Below are positions 8,033-17,134 of a stretch of 35,650 nucleotides of DNA, piece by piece (position 1 is the first letter of the stretch; every line of letters starts with the position of its first letter). The position numbers and the translations under genes are program-made. The notes below the pieces were generated by a model that saw only the letters and a program-made list of their open reading frames with translations, had not been told where the DNA came from and searched no databases. The DNA is taken from assembly GCA_946061515.1 (NCBI GenBank), contig CAMGRL010000019.1, forward strand, positions 1 through 35,650, given 5' to 3'. This DNA is from an uncultured Clostridia bacterium (lineage in GTDB: Bacteria > Bacillota > Clostridia > Oscillospirales > Oscillospiraceae).

Positions 8033-9292
8033 ATGCGATTTGGAATCAGAACGCTGGATGAGCTTCACCTGAGCGGGAAGACGGTGCTCTGCCGGGTGGA
8101 CATCAATCAGCCGGTGGACCGCGCAAGCGGCACCCTCAAAAGTATCAACCGCATCCGCGCCTGTGTTCCCACTGTCCGGGAACTATCTGACAAAGGCGCG
8201 AAAGTGGTGCTGATGGCCCACCAGGGCAGCGATATCGAATATAAGAATTATTACACCACCAAGCCCCATGCGGCCGTTCTGTCAGAGCTGTTGGGCCGCG
8301 AGGTGAAATGGATCGACGATGTGTGCGGTCCCGCCGCCCGGGAGGCGATCCGTGCACTGAAGGACGGGGAGATCCTGCTTTTGGACAATGTCCGCTTCGT
8401 GGCCGAGGAGCAGACCCTCTTTGAGACAAAGCTCCGCCTGACCCACGAGCAGCAGGCCCGCACCCTGCTGGTGGAAAAGCTGGCCCCGCTGGCCGACTGC
8501 TATGTCTGCGACGCATTTGCCGCTGCCCACCGGGATCAGCCCAGTCTCTGCGGCTTTGAGCAGGTGCTACCCTCCGCTATGGGCCGCCTCTTTGAGCAGG
8601 AGTTCTGCACGGTGTCCCAGGTGATGGAGGCTCCGGAGCGTCCCTGTGTGTTCGTCCTGGGCGGAGCAAAGATCTCCGACGCTTTCCTGATGATGCAGAC
8701 CGTGCTCTCCCGCGGCGTAGCCGATCACATCGTGACCGGAGGCCTGGTAGGCAACATCTTTCTCACCGCGCTGGGTGAGCAGATCGGACAGGGAAGTTTG
8801 GACTTCATCCTTAAGTCCAACTACGGCGAGTATATCGACCGGGCCAGGGAGCTCTACGCCCAGTACGGTGATAAGATCGTTCTGCCAAAGGATCTGAGCT
8901 GGGTCGAAAACGGCGGGAGGAAGGAAGCCCTGCTGGGCTCTGTCCCCGCAGATATCGGCGCTGTCGACATCGGCCACGAGACCGTCAGGGAATACCAGCA
9001 GCTCATTCTCAACGCCGGCACGGTGTTCGTCAACGGACCCATGGGCGTTTTTGAGCAGCCGGAGAGCGAGTACGGCACCAGAGCCGTTTGGCAGGCGATT
9101 GCCGACACGAAGGGACACTCGGTTCTCGGCGGAGGCGACAGCATCACCGCTACAGAAAAATTTGGACTAACCGACAGGATGGGCTACATCTGCACCGGTG
9201 GCGGTGCGCTGATCCGTTTCCTGAGCGGAGAGGAGCTGCCGGTGGTGCGCGCCCTGCGTCATGGGGCGACCATCCCGGAGAAGGGAGAATAA
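8033..9292 (+). CDS. pgk: Archaeal-type phosphoglycerate kinase
   Basis: A 419-residue kinase that makes ATP from 1,3-bisphosphoglycerate. It has the archaeal-branch motifs KTVLCRVDINQPVD, VVLMAHQGS, LLLDNVRF and DAFAAAHRDQPSLCGF. Later come VLGGAKISDAF, GPMGVFEQPESEYGT for nucleotide binding, and GGGDSITATEKFG with the GGGALIRFLSG tail. All landmarks of a functional PGK are present. Start ATG follows a GAGGCG element, 9 bases after the GAPDH stop. The gene order GAPDH-PGK with both of archaeal type implies joint acquisition or retention, apart from any housekeeping gap-pgk operon elsewhere. Confidence 0.9.
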   Translation: MRFGIRTLDELHLSGKTVLCRVDINQPVDRASGTLKSINRIRACVPTVRELSDKGAKVVLMAHQGSDIEYKNYYTTKPHAAVLSELLGREVKWIDDVCGPAAREAIRALKDGEILLLDNVRFVAEEQTLFETKLRLTHEQQARTLLVEKLAPLADCYVCDAFAAAHRDQPSLCGFEQVLPSAMGRLFEQEFCTVSQVMEAPERPCVFVLGGAKISDAFLMMQTVLSRGVADHIVTGGLVGNIFLTALGEQIGQGSLDFILKSNYGEYIDRARELYAQYGDKIVLPKDLSWVENGGRKEALLGSVPADIGAVDIGHETVREYQQLILNAGTVFVNGPMGVFEQPESEYGTRAVWQAIADTKGHSVLGGGDSITATEKFGLTDRMGYICTGGGALIRFLSGEELPVVRALRHGATIPEKGE

Positions 9293-9294
9293 CA

Positions 9295-10137
9295 TTGGAA
9301 GGCACCAGAAAATACAAGGCTTTGGCCTGCCAGATCCGTGCCGCGGCCATTGAGGCCATCCACGCCATCGGCCAGGGGCATATCGGCGGCGCACTGAGCA
9401 TCGCGGATGTGCTGGCCGTGCTTTACGGCGGCGAAATGCGCTTTGACCCGCAAAACCCCGCCTGGCCGGAGCGTGACAAGCTCGTCTGCTCCAAGGGACA
9501 CGCCGGCCCCGCCGTGTACGGCACACTGGCGCTGATGGGCTTTTTCCCCTACGAGGAACTCAAAACGCTTAACCGGCCCGGCACCAAGCTGCCCAGCCAC
9601 TGCGACCGCAACAAGACCCCCGGTGTGGATATGACTACCGGTTCTCTGGGCCAGGGCACCTCTCTTGCCGCAGGTATGGCCCTGGGCGACAAACTGAAGG
9701 GACGCAGCAGCCGCACCTTCCTCATCGTCGGCGACGGCGAATCCAACGAGGGACAGGTGTGGGAGGCTTTCGCCTTTGCCGCAGCCAAAAAGCTGGGAAA
9801 TCTCGTGGTTCTACTGGACTGGAACAAACGCCAGCTGGACGGCTGGACGGAGGATATCTACCCGATGGGCGACTATGTGGCCAAGTTCCAGGCCTTCGGC
9901 TTTGACACCGTCAAGGTTGACGGTAACGATGTGGCCGCGCTTGCCGCTGCCCTGGAGCGCACCCGCGCGGGCGGCGACCGGCCCTACGCCATCGTGATGG
10001 ATACCGTCAAGGGCGCAGGCGTGCCCGAGGTGGCAGAGAAAGCCATGAATCACAGTCTGCCTGTCAGCGACGAGCAGTACGACCGTTGGACGGCCCAGCT
10101 GCGGACCGAACAGAAGGCATGGGAGGATGAGATATGA
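9295..10137 (+). CDS. Transketolase, N-terminal (TPP-binding) subunit
   Basis: A 280-residue half transketolase. The N-terminal GHIGGALSIADVLAVLYG motif, SKGHAGPAVYG, GSLGQGTSLAAGMALG and the TPP/Mg motif GDGESNEGQVWEA are in the usual order. Such subunits pair with a separate C-terminal subunit to move two-carbon ketol units between sugars. The start is TTG at 9295 with GGGAG at about 9283-9287; it lies 2 bases after the PGK stop. Its stop overlaps the next start (ATGA). The gene may feed carbon from inositol breakdown into pentose-type sugars, or act on an unusual ketose. Confidence 0.92.
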   Translation: MEGTRKYKALACQIRAAAIEAIHAIGQGHIGGALSIADVLAVLYGGEMRFDPQNPAWPERDKLVCSKGHAGPAVYGTLALMGFFPYEELKTLNRPGTKLPSHCDRNKTPGVDMTTGSLGQGTSLAAGMALGDKLKGRSSRTFLIVGDGESNEGQVWEAFAFAAAKKLGNLVVLLDWNKRQLDGWTEDIYPMGDYVAKFQAFGFDTVKVDGNDVAALAAALERTRAGGDRPYAIVMDTVKGAGVPEVAEKAMNHSLPVSDEQYDRWTAQLRTEQKAWEDEI

Positions 10138-11093
10138 AGATTGTATATGACGGAACACTCGATCCGCGCCAGTGCAAGGCCGTGCTGGGCGAGCTCATCC
10201 CCGCGATGGCCGCCGAGGACCCGGAGCTCATCTACCTGGATGCAGACCTGATGAACTGCATCGGCACGGCCAAATGGGCCGCCGCCAATCCCGACCGGGC
10301 CATCAACTGCGGCATCGCCGAGGCCAACATGGTCGGCGTCGCCTGCGGTCTTGCTTCCGCCGGCTTTAAGCCCATCGTACATACCTTCGGTCCCTTTGCC
10401 TCCCGCCGCTGCTACGATCAGATCTTCCTGTCGGGCGGCTATGCGAAAAATGATATTACGGTTATCGGCACCGACCCTGGCGTGACGGCCACCATGAACG
10501 GCGGCACGCACATGCCCTTTGAAGATGTTGCTCTGTACCGGGCCCTGCCCGGCGCCACCGTGATCGACGTGAGCGATCCGACCATGCTTATCAGCGTGCT
10601 GCGCCAGTGCAAGGATCGCAAGGGCGTCAAGTATATCCGCGTCGGCCGCAAGCAGTACGCCCGCATTTACGCCGATGGCAGTGAGCTGCCTGTCGGCAAG
10701 GCCGTGGTGCTGCGCGGGGGGACGGACGCCGTCATCTTTGCCGCTGGCATCATGGTGCATGAGGCGCTGCAGGCCGCCAGTATTCTGGAGGCTGAGGGCG
10801 TCAGTGCCGCTGTGCTGGATATGTTCACCATCAAGCCCTTGGATGTCGGGGCCGTGGAGGCCTGGGCGAAGAAGACAGGCGCTGTGGTGGTAGCTGAAAA
10901 TCACAACCGCTTCGGCGGCCTCTATTCCGCTGTCAGCGAGGTGCTGGCAGAGAGGTGCCCCACGCCCGCCGCCTGCGTAGCCGTGGAGGACGAGTTCGGC
11001 GAGGTCGGCCCGCAGGGCTATCTGCAGCAGCGCTTCGGACTGACGGCTGAGCATGTGGCCGAGGCCGTTCGGAACGTGCTGAAAAGGAAATAA
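10134..11093 (+). CDS. Transketolase, C-terminal subunit
   Basis: A 319-residue partner of the preceding gene, joined by a 4-base overlap that suggests translational coupling. It contains the pyrimidine-binding domain with the catalytic Glu region (CGIAEANMVGVACGLASAG), then HTFGPFASRRCYDQI. The C-terminal domain has the VAENHNRFGGL strand. Length and order match split transketolases of anaerobes. Related two-subunit enzymes are also used in sulfo-sugar and other specialised pathways, so the acceptor and donor sugars are not fixed by sequence alone. Confidence 0.92.
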   Translation: MKIVYDGTLDPRQCKAVLGELIPAMAAEDPELIYLDADLMNCIGTAKWAAANPDRAINCGIAEANMVGVACGLASAGFKPIVHTFGPFASRRCYDQIFLSGGYAKNDITVIGTDPGVTATMNGGTHMPFEDVALYRALPGATVIDVSDPTMLISVLRQCKDRKGVKYIRVGRKQYARIYADGSELPVGKAVVLRGGTDAVIFAAGIMVHEALQAASILEAEGVSAAVLDMFTIKPLDVGAVEAWAKKTGAVVVAENHNRFGGLYSAVSEVLAERCPTPAACVAVEDEFGEVGPQGYLQQRFGLTAEHVAEAVRNVLKRK

Positions 11094-11101
11094 GACCGCT
11101 T

Positions 11102-12352
11102 ATGAAACTGGAATTTGGACTCGGCACTTCAACGCAGGTCGTTGAGGTCCCCGAGAAAAATCTGATTGGTGTCCTGCGTGCCAAGCCTGCCCCGGCCATT
11201 GCCTCTGAAGAGGAGGAAGTGCGCCGCGCTCTGCGGGAGCCCGTAGGCGCACCGCCACTGCGTCAGGTAGTACGGCCGGGGGAGAAGATCGCCGTCATCA
11301 CCAGTGATATCACCCGCCCCATGCCCACACGCAAGGTCATGCCCGCTCTGCTGGACGAGCTGTACGCTGCCGGCGTAAAGCCTGAGGACATCACGCTTGT
11401 CTTCGCCCTGGGCAGCCACCGCAGTCAAACCGACGAGGAGCGCCGCCGTCTGGCGGGAGAGCGCGCCTGGAACGAGATCCGCTGCGTGGACTGTGATCCG
11501 GACGACTGCGTGCATCTGGGCGTCACCTCCGCCGGCACACCCGTGGACATCACCCGTGTTGTAGCGGAGGCCGACCGGCGTATCTGCCTGGGCAATGTGG
11601 AATACCACTATTTCGCAGGCTACTCCGGCGGCGCCAAGGCCATCATGCCCGGCTGTTCCACCCGTGCGGCCATTCAGTCGAATCACTCGATGATGGTCCG
11701 TGCCGAGGCCGCTGCCGGCAATCTGAAGACAAACCCCGTCCGCCGGGATATTGAGGAGGCGGCTGCCCTCTGCGGCATCGACTATATCCTCAACGTGGTC
11801 CTGGGCGAGCATAAGGAGATCCTGCGGGCCGCAGCGGGTGATGTGACCCTGGCCCACCGGGAGCTCTGTGCCTTTCTGGACAAGATCTATCTCAACGAGC
11901 TGCCCCGGGCGGCCGACATCGTACTGGTCAGCCAGGGCGGCGCGCCGAAGGATCTGAACCTCTATCAGACGCAGAAAGCACTGGACAACGCCCGCCATGC
12001 GGTCCGCCAGGGCGGCATCATTATCCTCATCGGCTCCTGCCGGGAGGGTTTGGGTGAGCGTGTATTTGAACAGTGGATGACCACATCCCCCTCGCCGGAG
12101 GCAATGATCGAGCGCATCGGGCGCGACTTCCAGCTGGGCGGGCACAAGGCTGCGGCCATTGCCATTACCTTGCAGAAGGCAAAGATCTTCCTGGTCTCGG
12201 AGCTGGAGGACGATTTTGTCCGCTCCATCTTCCTGACGCCCCAGCCCTCCGCCCAGGCAGCGCTGGAGCAGGCTTTCCGGGAGCTGGGCGGGGACGCCAG
12301 CGTGCTGGCCATGCCCTTCGGCGGTTCCACGCTGCCGCGTGTCAACGCCTGA
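11102..12352 (+). CDS. larA: LarA-family nickel-pincer racemase/epimerase
   Basis: A 416-residue protein of the LarA family, which uses the nickel-pincer (NPN) cofactor to racemise or epimerise 2-hydroxyacids by hydride transfer. Residues equivalent to Lactobacillus LarA are visible: His106 in GSHR, His169 in EYHYFAGYSGGAK, Lys179 (the cofactor-attaching Lys) and His195 in QSNHSMM. The spacing 169-179-195 equals 174-184-200 in the model enzyme. Lactate, malate, aldonate and other substrates are known in the family. Its neighbour, a type-2 hydroxyacid dehydrogenase, suggests the two handle one hydroxyacid. Cofactor genes larB, larC and larE are not in the window. Confidence 0.87.
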   Translation: MKLEFGLGTSTQVVEVPEKNLIGVLRAKPAPAIASEEEEVRRALREPVGAPPLRQVVRPGEKIAVITSDITRPMPTRKVMPALLDELYAAGVKPEDITLVFALGSHRSQTDEERRRLAGERAWNEIRCVDCDPDDCVHLGVTSAGTPVDITRVVAEADRRICLGNVEYHYFAGYSGGAKAIMPGCSTRAAIQSNHSMMVRAEAAAGNLKTNPVRRDIEEAAALCGIDYILNVVLGEHKEILRAAAGDVTLAHRELCAFLDKIYLNELPRAADIVLVSQGGAPKDLNLYQTQKALDNARHAVRQGGIIILIGSCREGLGERVFEQWMTTSPSPEAMIERIGRDFQLGGHKAAAIAITLQKAKIFLVSELEDDFVRSIFLTPQPSAQAALEQAFRELGGDASVLAMPFGGSTLPRVNA

Positions 12353-12379
12353 GCAATTTCTTTAGAAAGGAATCTGATT

Positions 12380-13444
12380 ATGTACATCAAGTACGAAGAA
12401 GAGATCAATCTGGTCAAGGGCATCCTCACCGCTGCGGATTTTCCCGAAGAGGACGCAGGCATTATGGCCAAGGTCATCAGCCACTCCGATTTCACCGGTG
12501 TGTATTCCCACGGTCTGTCCCGTCTGACCCGCTACCTGCGCCAGATCAAGAAGGGTGCGCTCAACAACCGCCCCAATTTCCAAAAGGTGCTTGACTTTGG
12601 CGCCGTCATGGCCTTTGACTGTGACAACGGCTCCGGCATTGTCTCGGTAAACAAGGCCTATGACGCGGCGCTGGAGCGCGCCCGCCAGTTCGGCATTGCC
12701 ATGGCTGTGGGCCGCCGCAACGCCAATATCGGCTGTGGTTCCTACTATGGCTGGCGCGCCGCGGCGGACGATATGGTGGCTCTCGTCTGCTGCAATACCT
12801 ATGCGTTCACCTCGCCCTTCGGCGGAGCGGACCGTCTCATCGGCACCAACCCCATTATCCTGGGCGTACCGGCAGGGAAGGCCTATCCGCTGGTGATGGA
12901 TATCTCCACCACCAACGTAGCCATGGGCAAGATCCAGGCGGCTGAGCGCGAGGGGCAGAGCATCCCCGCCGAGTGGGCGAAGGACTATGAGGGCGCACCT
13001 ACCACCGATCCCTCCAAGGCCTTTTCTCTGACGCCCATTGCGGCGCACAAGGGCTATGGCCTGGCTGTGATGGTGGATGTGCTGAGTACGATGTTCAGCG
13101 GAGCCTGCTTCGGCACGGACATTGGCCTGTTCTCCAAGCTGGAGCCGGAAAACACAGGCTTCTGCATCATCCTTATCGATCCTTCCAAGTTCATGCCTCT
13201 TGAGGACTTCAAGGCTGAAGTGGACAAGTATGTCCGCATGATGAAGGAAAGCCGCAAGGCCCCCGGCGTGGAGGAGATCTTCCTTCCCGGCGAGATCGAG
13301 TTCAAAAAGTTCGACGTTATCAAGCAAACCGGTATTCCGGTCAGCGACGCGCTGGAAGCAGAGCTGACGGAGCTGTCCATCACCCTGGGCGTAGTGCCTG
13401 AGGGCACGGACTTCGCTTCCCTGGTCAGACATTTCAACAGCTGA
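12380..13444 (+). CDS. Malate/L-lactate dehydrogenase family (type 2, Ldh_2) oxidoreductase
   Basis: A 354-residue NAD(P)-dependent dehydrogenase of the Ldh_2 family (YlbC/YiaK/ComC type), structurally unrelated to classical LDH. The conserved SHG motif with the catalytic His is near residue 45 in SDFTGVYSHGLSRL. NIGCGSYYGWRAA replaces the usual HFGxAGYY segment. The TSPFGG...GTNPI loop and AHKGYGLAVMVDVLS are typical. Family substrates include malate, lactate, ureidoglycolate and 2,3-diketogulonate. Start ATG follows AGAAAGGA. Lying between larA and iolE, it may oxidise or reduce a hydroxyacid made from the inositol skeleton. Confidence 0.88.
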   Translation: MYIKYEEEINLVKGILTAADFPEEDAGIMAKVISHSDFTGVYSHGLSRLTRYLRQIKKGALNNRPNFQKVLDFGAVMAFDCDNGSGIVSVNKAYDAALERARQFGIAMAVGRRNANIGCGSYYGWRAAADDMVALVCCNTYAFTSPFGGADRLIGTNPIILGVPAGKAYPLVMDISTTNVAMGKIQAAEREGQSIPAEWAKDYEGAPTTDPSKAFSLTPIAAHKGYGLAVMVDVLSTMFSGACFGTDIGLFSKLEPENTGFCIILIDPSKFMPLEDFKAEVDKYVRMMKESRKAPGVEEIFLPGEIEFKKFDVIKQTGIPVSDALEAELTELSITLGVVPEGTDFASLVRHFNS

Positions 13445-13469
13445 AACGAAATAGAAGGAGATATGAAGT

Positions 13470-14372
13470 ATGTTTGACAGCAAAAATGTTTTTCTTGGCA
13501 TCGCGCCCATCGGCTGGTGCAACGACGATATGCCGGAGCTCGGCGCGGAAAACACCTTTAAGCAGACCGTCAGTGAGATGGCGCTGGCCGGCTTCACCGG
13601 CTGCGAGATCGGCAACAAGTATCCCAGCGACCCTGTGGAGCTGAAAAAGCAGCTGGATCTGCGCGGCATGCGCATTGCCAGCCGCTGGTTCTCCTCCTTC
13701 CTGCTGACAAAGCCCTATGAGGAGGTCGAGGCCGACTTTATCCGCGAGCTGGACTTCCTGGCCGCCGTCGGCGCCAACCGCATCAATGTCAGCGAGCAGA
13801 GCTACTCCATTCAGGGCAAGGTGGATGTGCCCATCCTCACCGGTGGTCACAAATACGTGATGAACGACGCCGAGTGGGACCGCTTCTGCGACGGACTCAA
13901 CAAACTGGGCCGCGTGGCCCGCGAGCGCGGCTTCAAGCTCTGCTTCCATCACCACATGGGCACCGTGGTGCAGACCTCCGAAGAGACTGACCGCATGATG
14001 GCCAACACCGACCCTGATTGCGTTTTCCTCTGCTACGATACCGGCCACTTCACCTTCGCCGGCGAGGATCCTCTGGCCATGCTCAAAAAGTATGTGGACC
14101 GTGTGGGCCATGTGCACCTGAAGGATATGCGTTTGCACGTTGTGGAAGAGGCCCGGAAGAACAACTGGAGCTTCCTCACCGCCGTGCGCAACGGTGCCTT
14201 CACCGTGCCCGGTGACGGCGATGTAGACTTTGACCCTGTGTTCAAAGTGCTCTCCGACGCAGGCTACCAGGGCTGGCTGCTGGTGGAAGCCGAGCAGGAT
14301 CCGGCCAAGGCCGATCCTCTGGAGTACGCCATCAAGGGCCGTACCTATATCCGCGAGCACACCGGACTGTGA
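13470..14372 (+). CDS. iolE: Inosose dehydratase
   Basis: A 300-residue TIM-barrel protein of the xylose-isomerase-like superfamily. The N-terminus GIAPIGWCNDDMPELG with ENTFKQTVSEMALAG and EIGNKYP is diagnostic for IolE, which dehydrates scyllo-inosose to 3D-(3,5/4)-trihydroxycyclohexane-1,2-dione. Metal-site regions FHHHMGTVVQ, CYDTGHF and HVHLKDMR are intact. Length equals Bacillus IolE (about 297). Start ATG has AAGGAG upstream. Its stop is 8 bases before the iolB start. Confidence 0.94.
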   Translation: MFDSKNVFLGIAPIGWCNDDMPELGAENTFKQTVSEMALAGFTGCEIGNKYPSDPVELKKQLDLRGMRIASRWFSSFLLTKPYEEVEADFIRELDFLAAVGANRINVSEQSYSIQGKVDVPILTGGHKYVMNDAEWDRFCDGLNKLGRVARERGFKLCFHHHMGTVVQTSEETDRMMANTDPDCVFLCYDTGHFTFAGEDPLAMLKKYVDRVGHVHLKDMRLHVVEEARKNNWSFLTAVRNGAFTVPGDGDVDFDPVFKVLSDAGYQGWLLVEAEQDPAKADPLEYAIKGRTYIREHTGL

Positions 14373-14380
14373 GGCTGGGC

Positions 14381-15181
14381 ATGACCTACACAAACAAAAA
14401 TGCCGAACTGAAATGCGGCTACAACGTATATATCGATTCGGCTGCGGACGATCTGGGCACGCAGATGGATGTGGGGCTCCTGGTGATGGAGCAGGGGGAT
14501 ACCTTTACCATCGAGGAGACGGAGAAGGAATGCGCGGTGCTGCTCTTCGGCGGCCAGGTGGACTTTGCCTGGGGCGATAAGACCTGCGCGGCTGTCCGCC
14601 CCGACTGCTTCCACTACGAGGCTTACTGTCTGCTCGCCCCGCGGCGTACCAGGATCACCCTCACCGCGAAGGCCCACAGTGAGCTCTACATCCAGAAGAC
14701 TGTGAACGATCGGGATTACGAGGCCGTGATGTATACACCGGAAACGGTGCAGACCCAGCATGCCGGCGCGAACGGCGAACTCATGGGCGCCATGCGCCGC
14801 GAGATCAAAACTTTCTTTGATTATGATAATGCGCCCTATTCCAACATGGTTCTGGGCGAGGTGCTGAACTACCCCGGGAAGTGGTCCAGCTATCCGCCTC
14901 ATCATCACCCGCAGCCGGAGGTCTATTTCTACCGCTTTGATTACCCCGACGGCTTTGGCGCGGGCTTCGCCAACGGCGAAATCTACAAAACGCAGCATAA
15001 CGGCATGAGCGTCATCACCAGTGGTTTCCATTCCCAGGTCGCCGCACCCGGATATGCCATGTGCTACGCCTGGGGGATCCGCCACCTGGACGGCGATCCC
15101 TGGCTCAAGACACGCATCGATGATCCGGAACACGCCTGGCTGTGGAAGCCGGACGCGAATGACCATATCTTTAACGGCTGA
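14381..15181 (+). CDS. iolB: 5-deoxy-glucuronate isomerase
   Basis: A 266-residue cupin-type protein of the IolB family, which converts 5-deoxy-D-glucuronate to 2-deoxy-5-keto-D-gluconate. Metal ligands appear in [16 protein letters not shown], and the [24 protein letters not shown] region is typical of the second cupin half. The ATG at 14381 with GAGG six bases upstream is chosen; a GTG at 14369 overlapping the iolE stop is an alternative. Position between iolE and iolD supports the call. Confidence 0.92.
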   Translation: MTYTNKNAELKCGYNVYIDSAADDLGTQMDVGLLVMEQGDTFTIEETEKECAVLLFGGQVDFAWGDKTCAAVRPDCFHYEAYCLLAPRRTRITLTAKAHSELYIQKTVNDRDYEAVMYTPETVQTQHAGANGELMGAMRREIKTFFDYDNAPYSNMVLGEVLNYPGKWSSYPPHHHPQPEVYFYRFDYPDGFGAGFANGEIYKTQHNGMSVITSGFHSQVAAPGYAMCYAWGIRHLDGDPWLKTRIDDPEHAWLWKPDANDHIFNG

Positions 15182-15194
15182 AGGAGGTAAAGGC

Positions 15195-17120
15195 ATGAAA
15201 ACCGTACGACTGACCATGGCGCAGGCCCTGGTCCGCTTCCTGGAAAACCAGTACATCGCCTATGACGGTATCGAGCACCCCTTTGTGGAGGGTGTCATCA
15301 TGCTGCCCGGACACGGCAACGTGGTAGGTTTGGGCCAGGCGCTGGCACAGGAGGCACACCGCATGTCTGTCTGGCAGGGCAAGAACGAGCAGGGCATGGC
15401 GCACACCGCCGTGGCTTTTGCCCGCCAGTGCAAGCGCAAAAAGATTATGGCTGTTACCAGTTCGGTGGGCCCCGGCGCCGCCAACATGGTGACTGCCGCC
15501 GCCACCGCCACAGCAAACAACATCCCCGTACTGATCCTGCCCGGCGATGTGTACGCCTGCCGCCAGCCTGACCCTGTGCTGCAGCAGGTGGAACAGACTT
15601 ACGACCTCACCCTCTCCACAAACGATGCTTTCCGCGCCGTCTGCCGCTACTGGGACCGCATTGCGCGCCCTGAACAGCTGATGAGCGCGATGATCAGCGC
15701 CATGCGCGTGCTCACCGACCCGGCCAACACCGGCGCAGTATGCATCGCCATGCCGCAGGATGTGGAAGGAGAGGCCTACGACTATCCTGTCAGCTTTTTC
15801 CGCAAACGTGTTCACCGCCTGGCTCGCCGCCTGCCCGAGACGGAGGCCATCGAGGAAGCCGCGGCGCTGATCCGCAAGGCAAAGAAGCCGCTGCTGATCT
15901 GCGGCGGCGGCGTGCGCTACAGCGAGGCCCATGAGGAATTCCGGACCTTCGCCGAAGCCACCGGCATCCCCTTCGGTGAGACTCAGGCCGGTAAGAGCGC
16001 CGTGGTGTGGGATCACCCGCTGAATCTGGGCGGTATCGGCGTGACGGGCTGCTCCGCCGCCAATGAGATCGCCAGGGACGCAGATGTTATCATCGGCGTC
16101 GGCACCCGCTATACCGACTTCACTACCGCCTCCAAGTGGCTCTTTAACGATGAGGCAAGGTTTGTCAACATCAATGTTTCTGAATTCCAGGCGCTGAAGA
16201 TGGACGCCGCCGTGCCCGTGGTGGCCGACGCCAAACGTGCTCTGCCCGCTCTGCTGACTGCGCTGGATGGCTACAAGGCACCCTACACCACTGAGGTGGA
16301 CGAGGCCATCGCCCGCTGGAAAGAGGAACTCAGACGGCTGGACGGCATCAGCTTCGGGCCAGACTATGTCCCCGAGGTTAACGATGCCAACGCCGCCTCT
16401 GCTTTCCGCTTCGCAGAGGATCTGCATGCCGACCTGACACAGACAGCGGTATTGGGCGTCATCAATGAATGCATTGATCCCGATGATGTGGTCATCGGCG
16501 CGTCGGGCTCTTTGCCCGGCGACATGCAGCGCATGTGGCGGCCCAGAGGCGTGGACACCTATCACATGGAGTACGGCTACTCCTGCATGGGTTATGAAGT
16601 CTCCGGCGCGCTGGGCGTGAAGCATGCCATCGGCGATAGGGATGTCTATGCCATGGCCGGCGACGGCAGCTTCATCATGCTCCATTCCGAGCTGCTCACG
16701 GCGCTGCAGGAGCACAAAAAGATCAACGTCTGCCTCTTCAACAACGCCAGCTTTGGCTGCATCAACAACCTGCAGGTTGGCCACGGCAACGATACTCTCT
16801 GCACCGAACTGCGCTTCCGCGGCGAGGACGGTGCGTTCTCCGGACCCTTCATGCCGGTGGATTTTGCCAAGATCGCCGAGGCTTACGGCTGCAAGGGCTA
16901 CACCGTGCATACGCTCGATGAGCTGCGCACGGCCATTGCCGATGCCAAGAAGGTAGACGGCATCCCGGTGCTCTTCGATATCCGCGTCCTGCCCAAATCC
17001 ATGACCGAGGGCTACAGCTCCTGGTGGCGCGTGGGCGACACGGAGGTCAGCGAGAACGAGAGAAATCTCAAAGCCTATGAAGATTTAAAGTCGCACCTCG
17101 AGGCGGCAAGAAAGTTTTAA
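15195..17120 (+). CDS. iolD: 3D-(3,5/4)-trihydroxycyclohexane-1,2-dione hydrolase
   Basis: A 641-residue thiamine-diphosphate enzyme that opens the inositol-derived ring to 5-deoxy-glucuronate. The N-terminal TPP domain includes [12 protein letters not shown] and [16 protein letters not shown], the central domain is ACGGG-like ([13 protein letters not shown]), and the C-terminal TPP motif is [12 protein letters not shown]...NNASFG. The length matches Bacillus IolD (637). The ATG at 15195 follows a perfect AAGGAGG at 15181-15187, which rules out longer in-frame starts inside iolB. Confidence 0.94.
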   Translation: MKTVRLTMAQALVRFLENQYIAYDGIEHPFVEGVIMLPGHGNVVGLGQALAQEAHRMSVWQGKNEQGMAHTAVAFARQCKRKKIMAVTSSVGPGAANMVTAAATATANNIPVLILPGDVYACRQPDPVLQQVEQTYDLTLSTNDAFRAVCRYWDRIARPEQLMSAMISAMRVLTDPANTGAVCIAMPQDVEGEAYDYPVSFFRKRVHRLARRLPETEAIEEAAALIRKAKKPLLICGGGVRYSEAHEEFRTFAEATGIPFGETQAGKSAVVWDHPLNLGGIGVTGCSAANEIARDADVIIGVGTRYTDFTTASKWLFNDEARFVNINVSEFQALKMDAAVPVVADAKRALPALLTALDGYKAPYTTEVDEAIARWKEELRRLDGISFGPDYVPEVNDANAASAFRFAEDLHADLTQTAVLGVINECIDPDDVVIGASGSLPGDMQRMWRPRGVDTYHMEYGYSCMGYEVSGALGVKHAIGDRDVYAMAGDGSFIMLHSELLTALQEHKKINVCLFNNASFGCINNLQVGHGNDTLCTELRFRGEDGAFSGPFMPVDFAKIAEAYGCKGYTVHTLDELRTAIADAKKVDGIPVLFDIRVLPKSMTEGYSSWWRVGDTEVSENERNLKAYEDLKSHLEAARKF

Positions 17121-17134
17121 GGAGGACAAAAACC

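Noticed and set aside
15171-16910. Long minus-strand open frame opposite iolD
   Set aside because: IolD on the other strand is complete and conserved; the antisense product has low-complexity composition typical of shadow frames.
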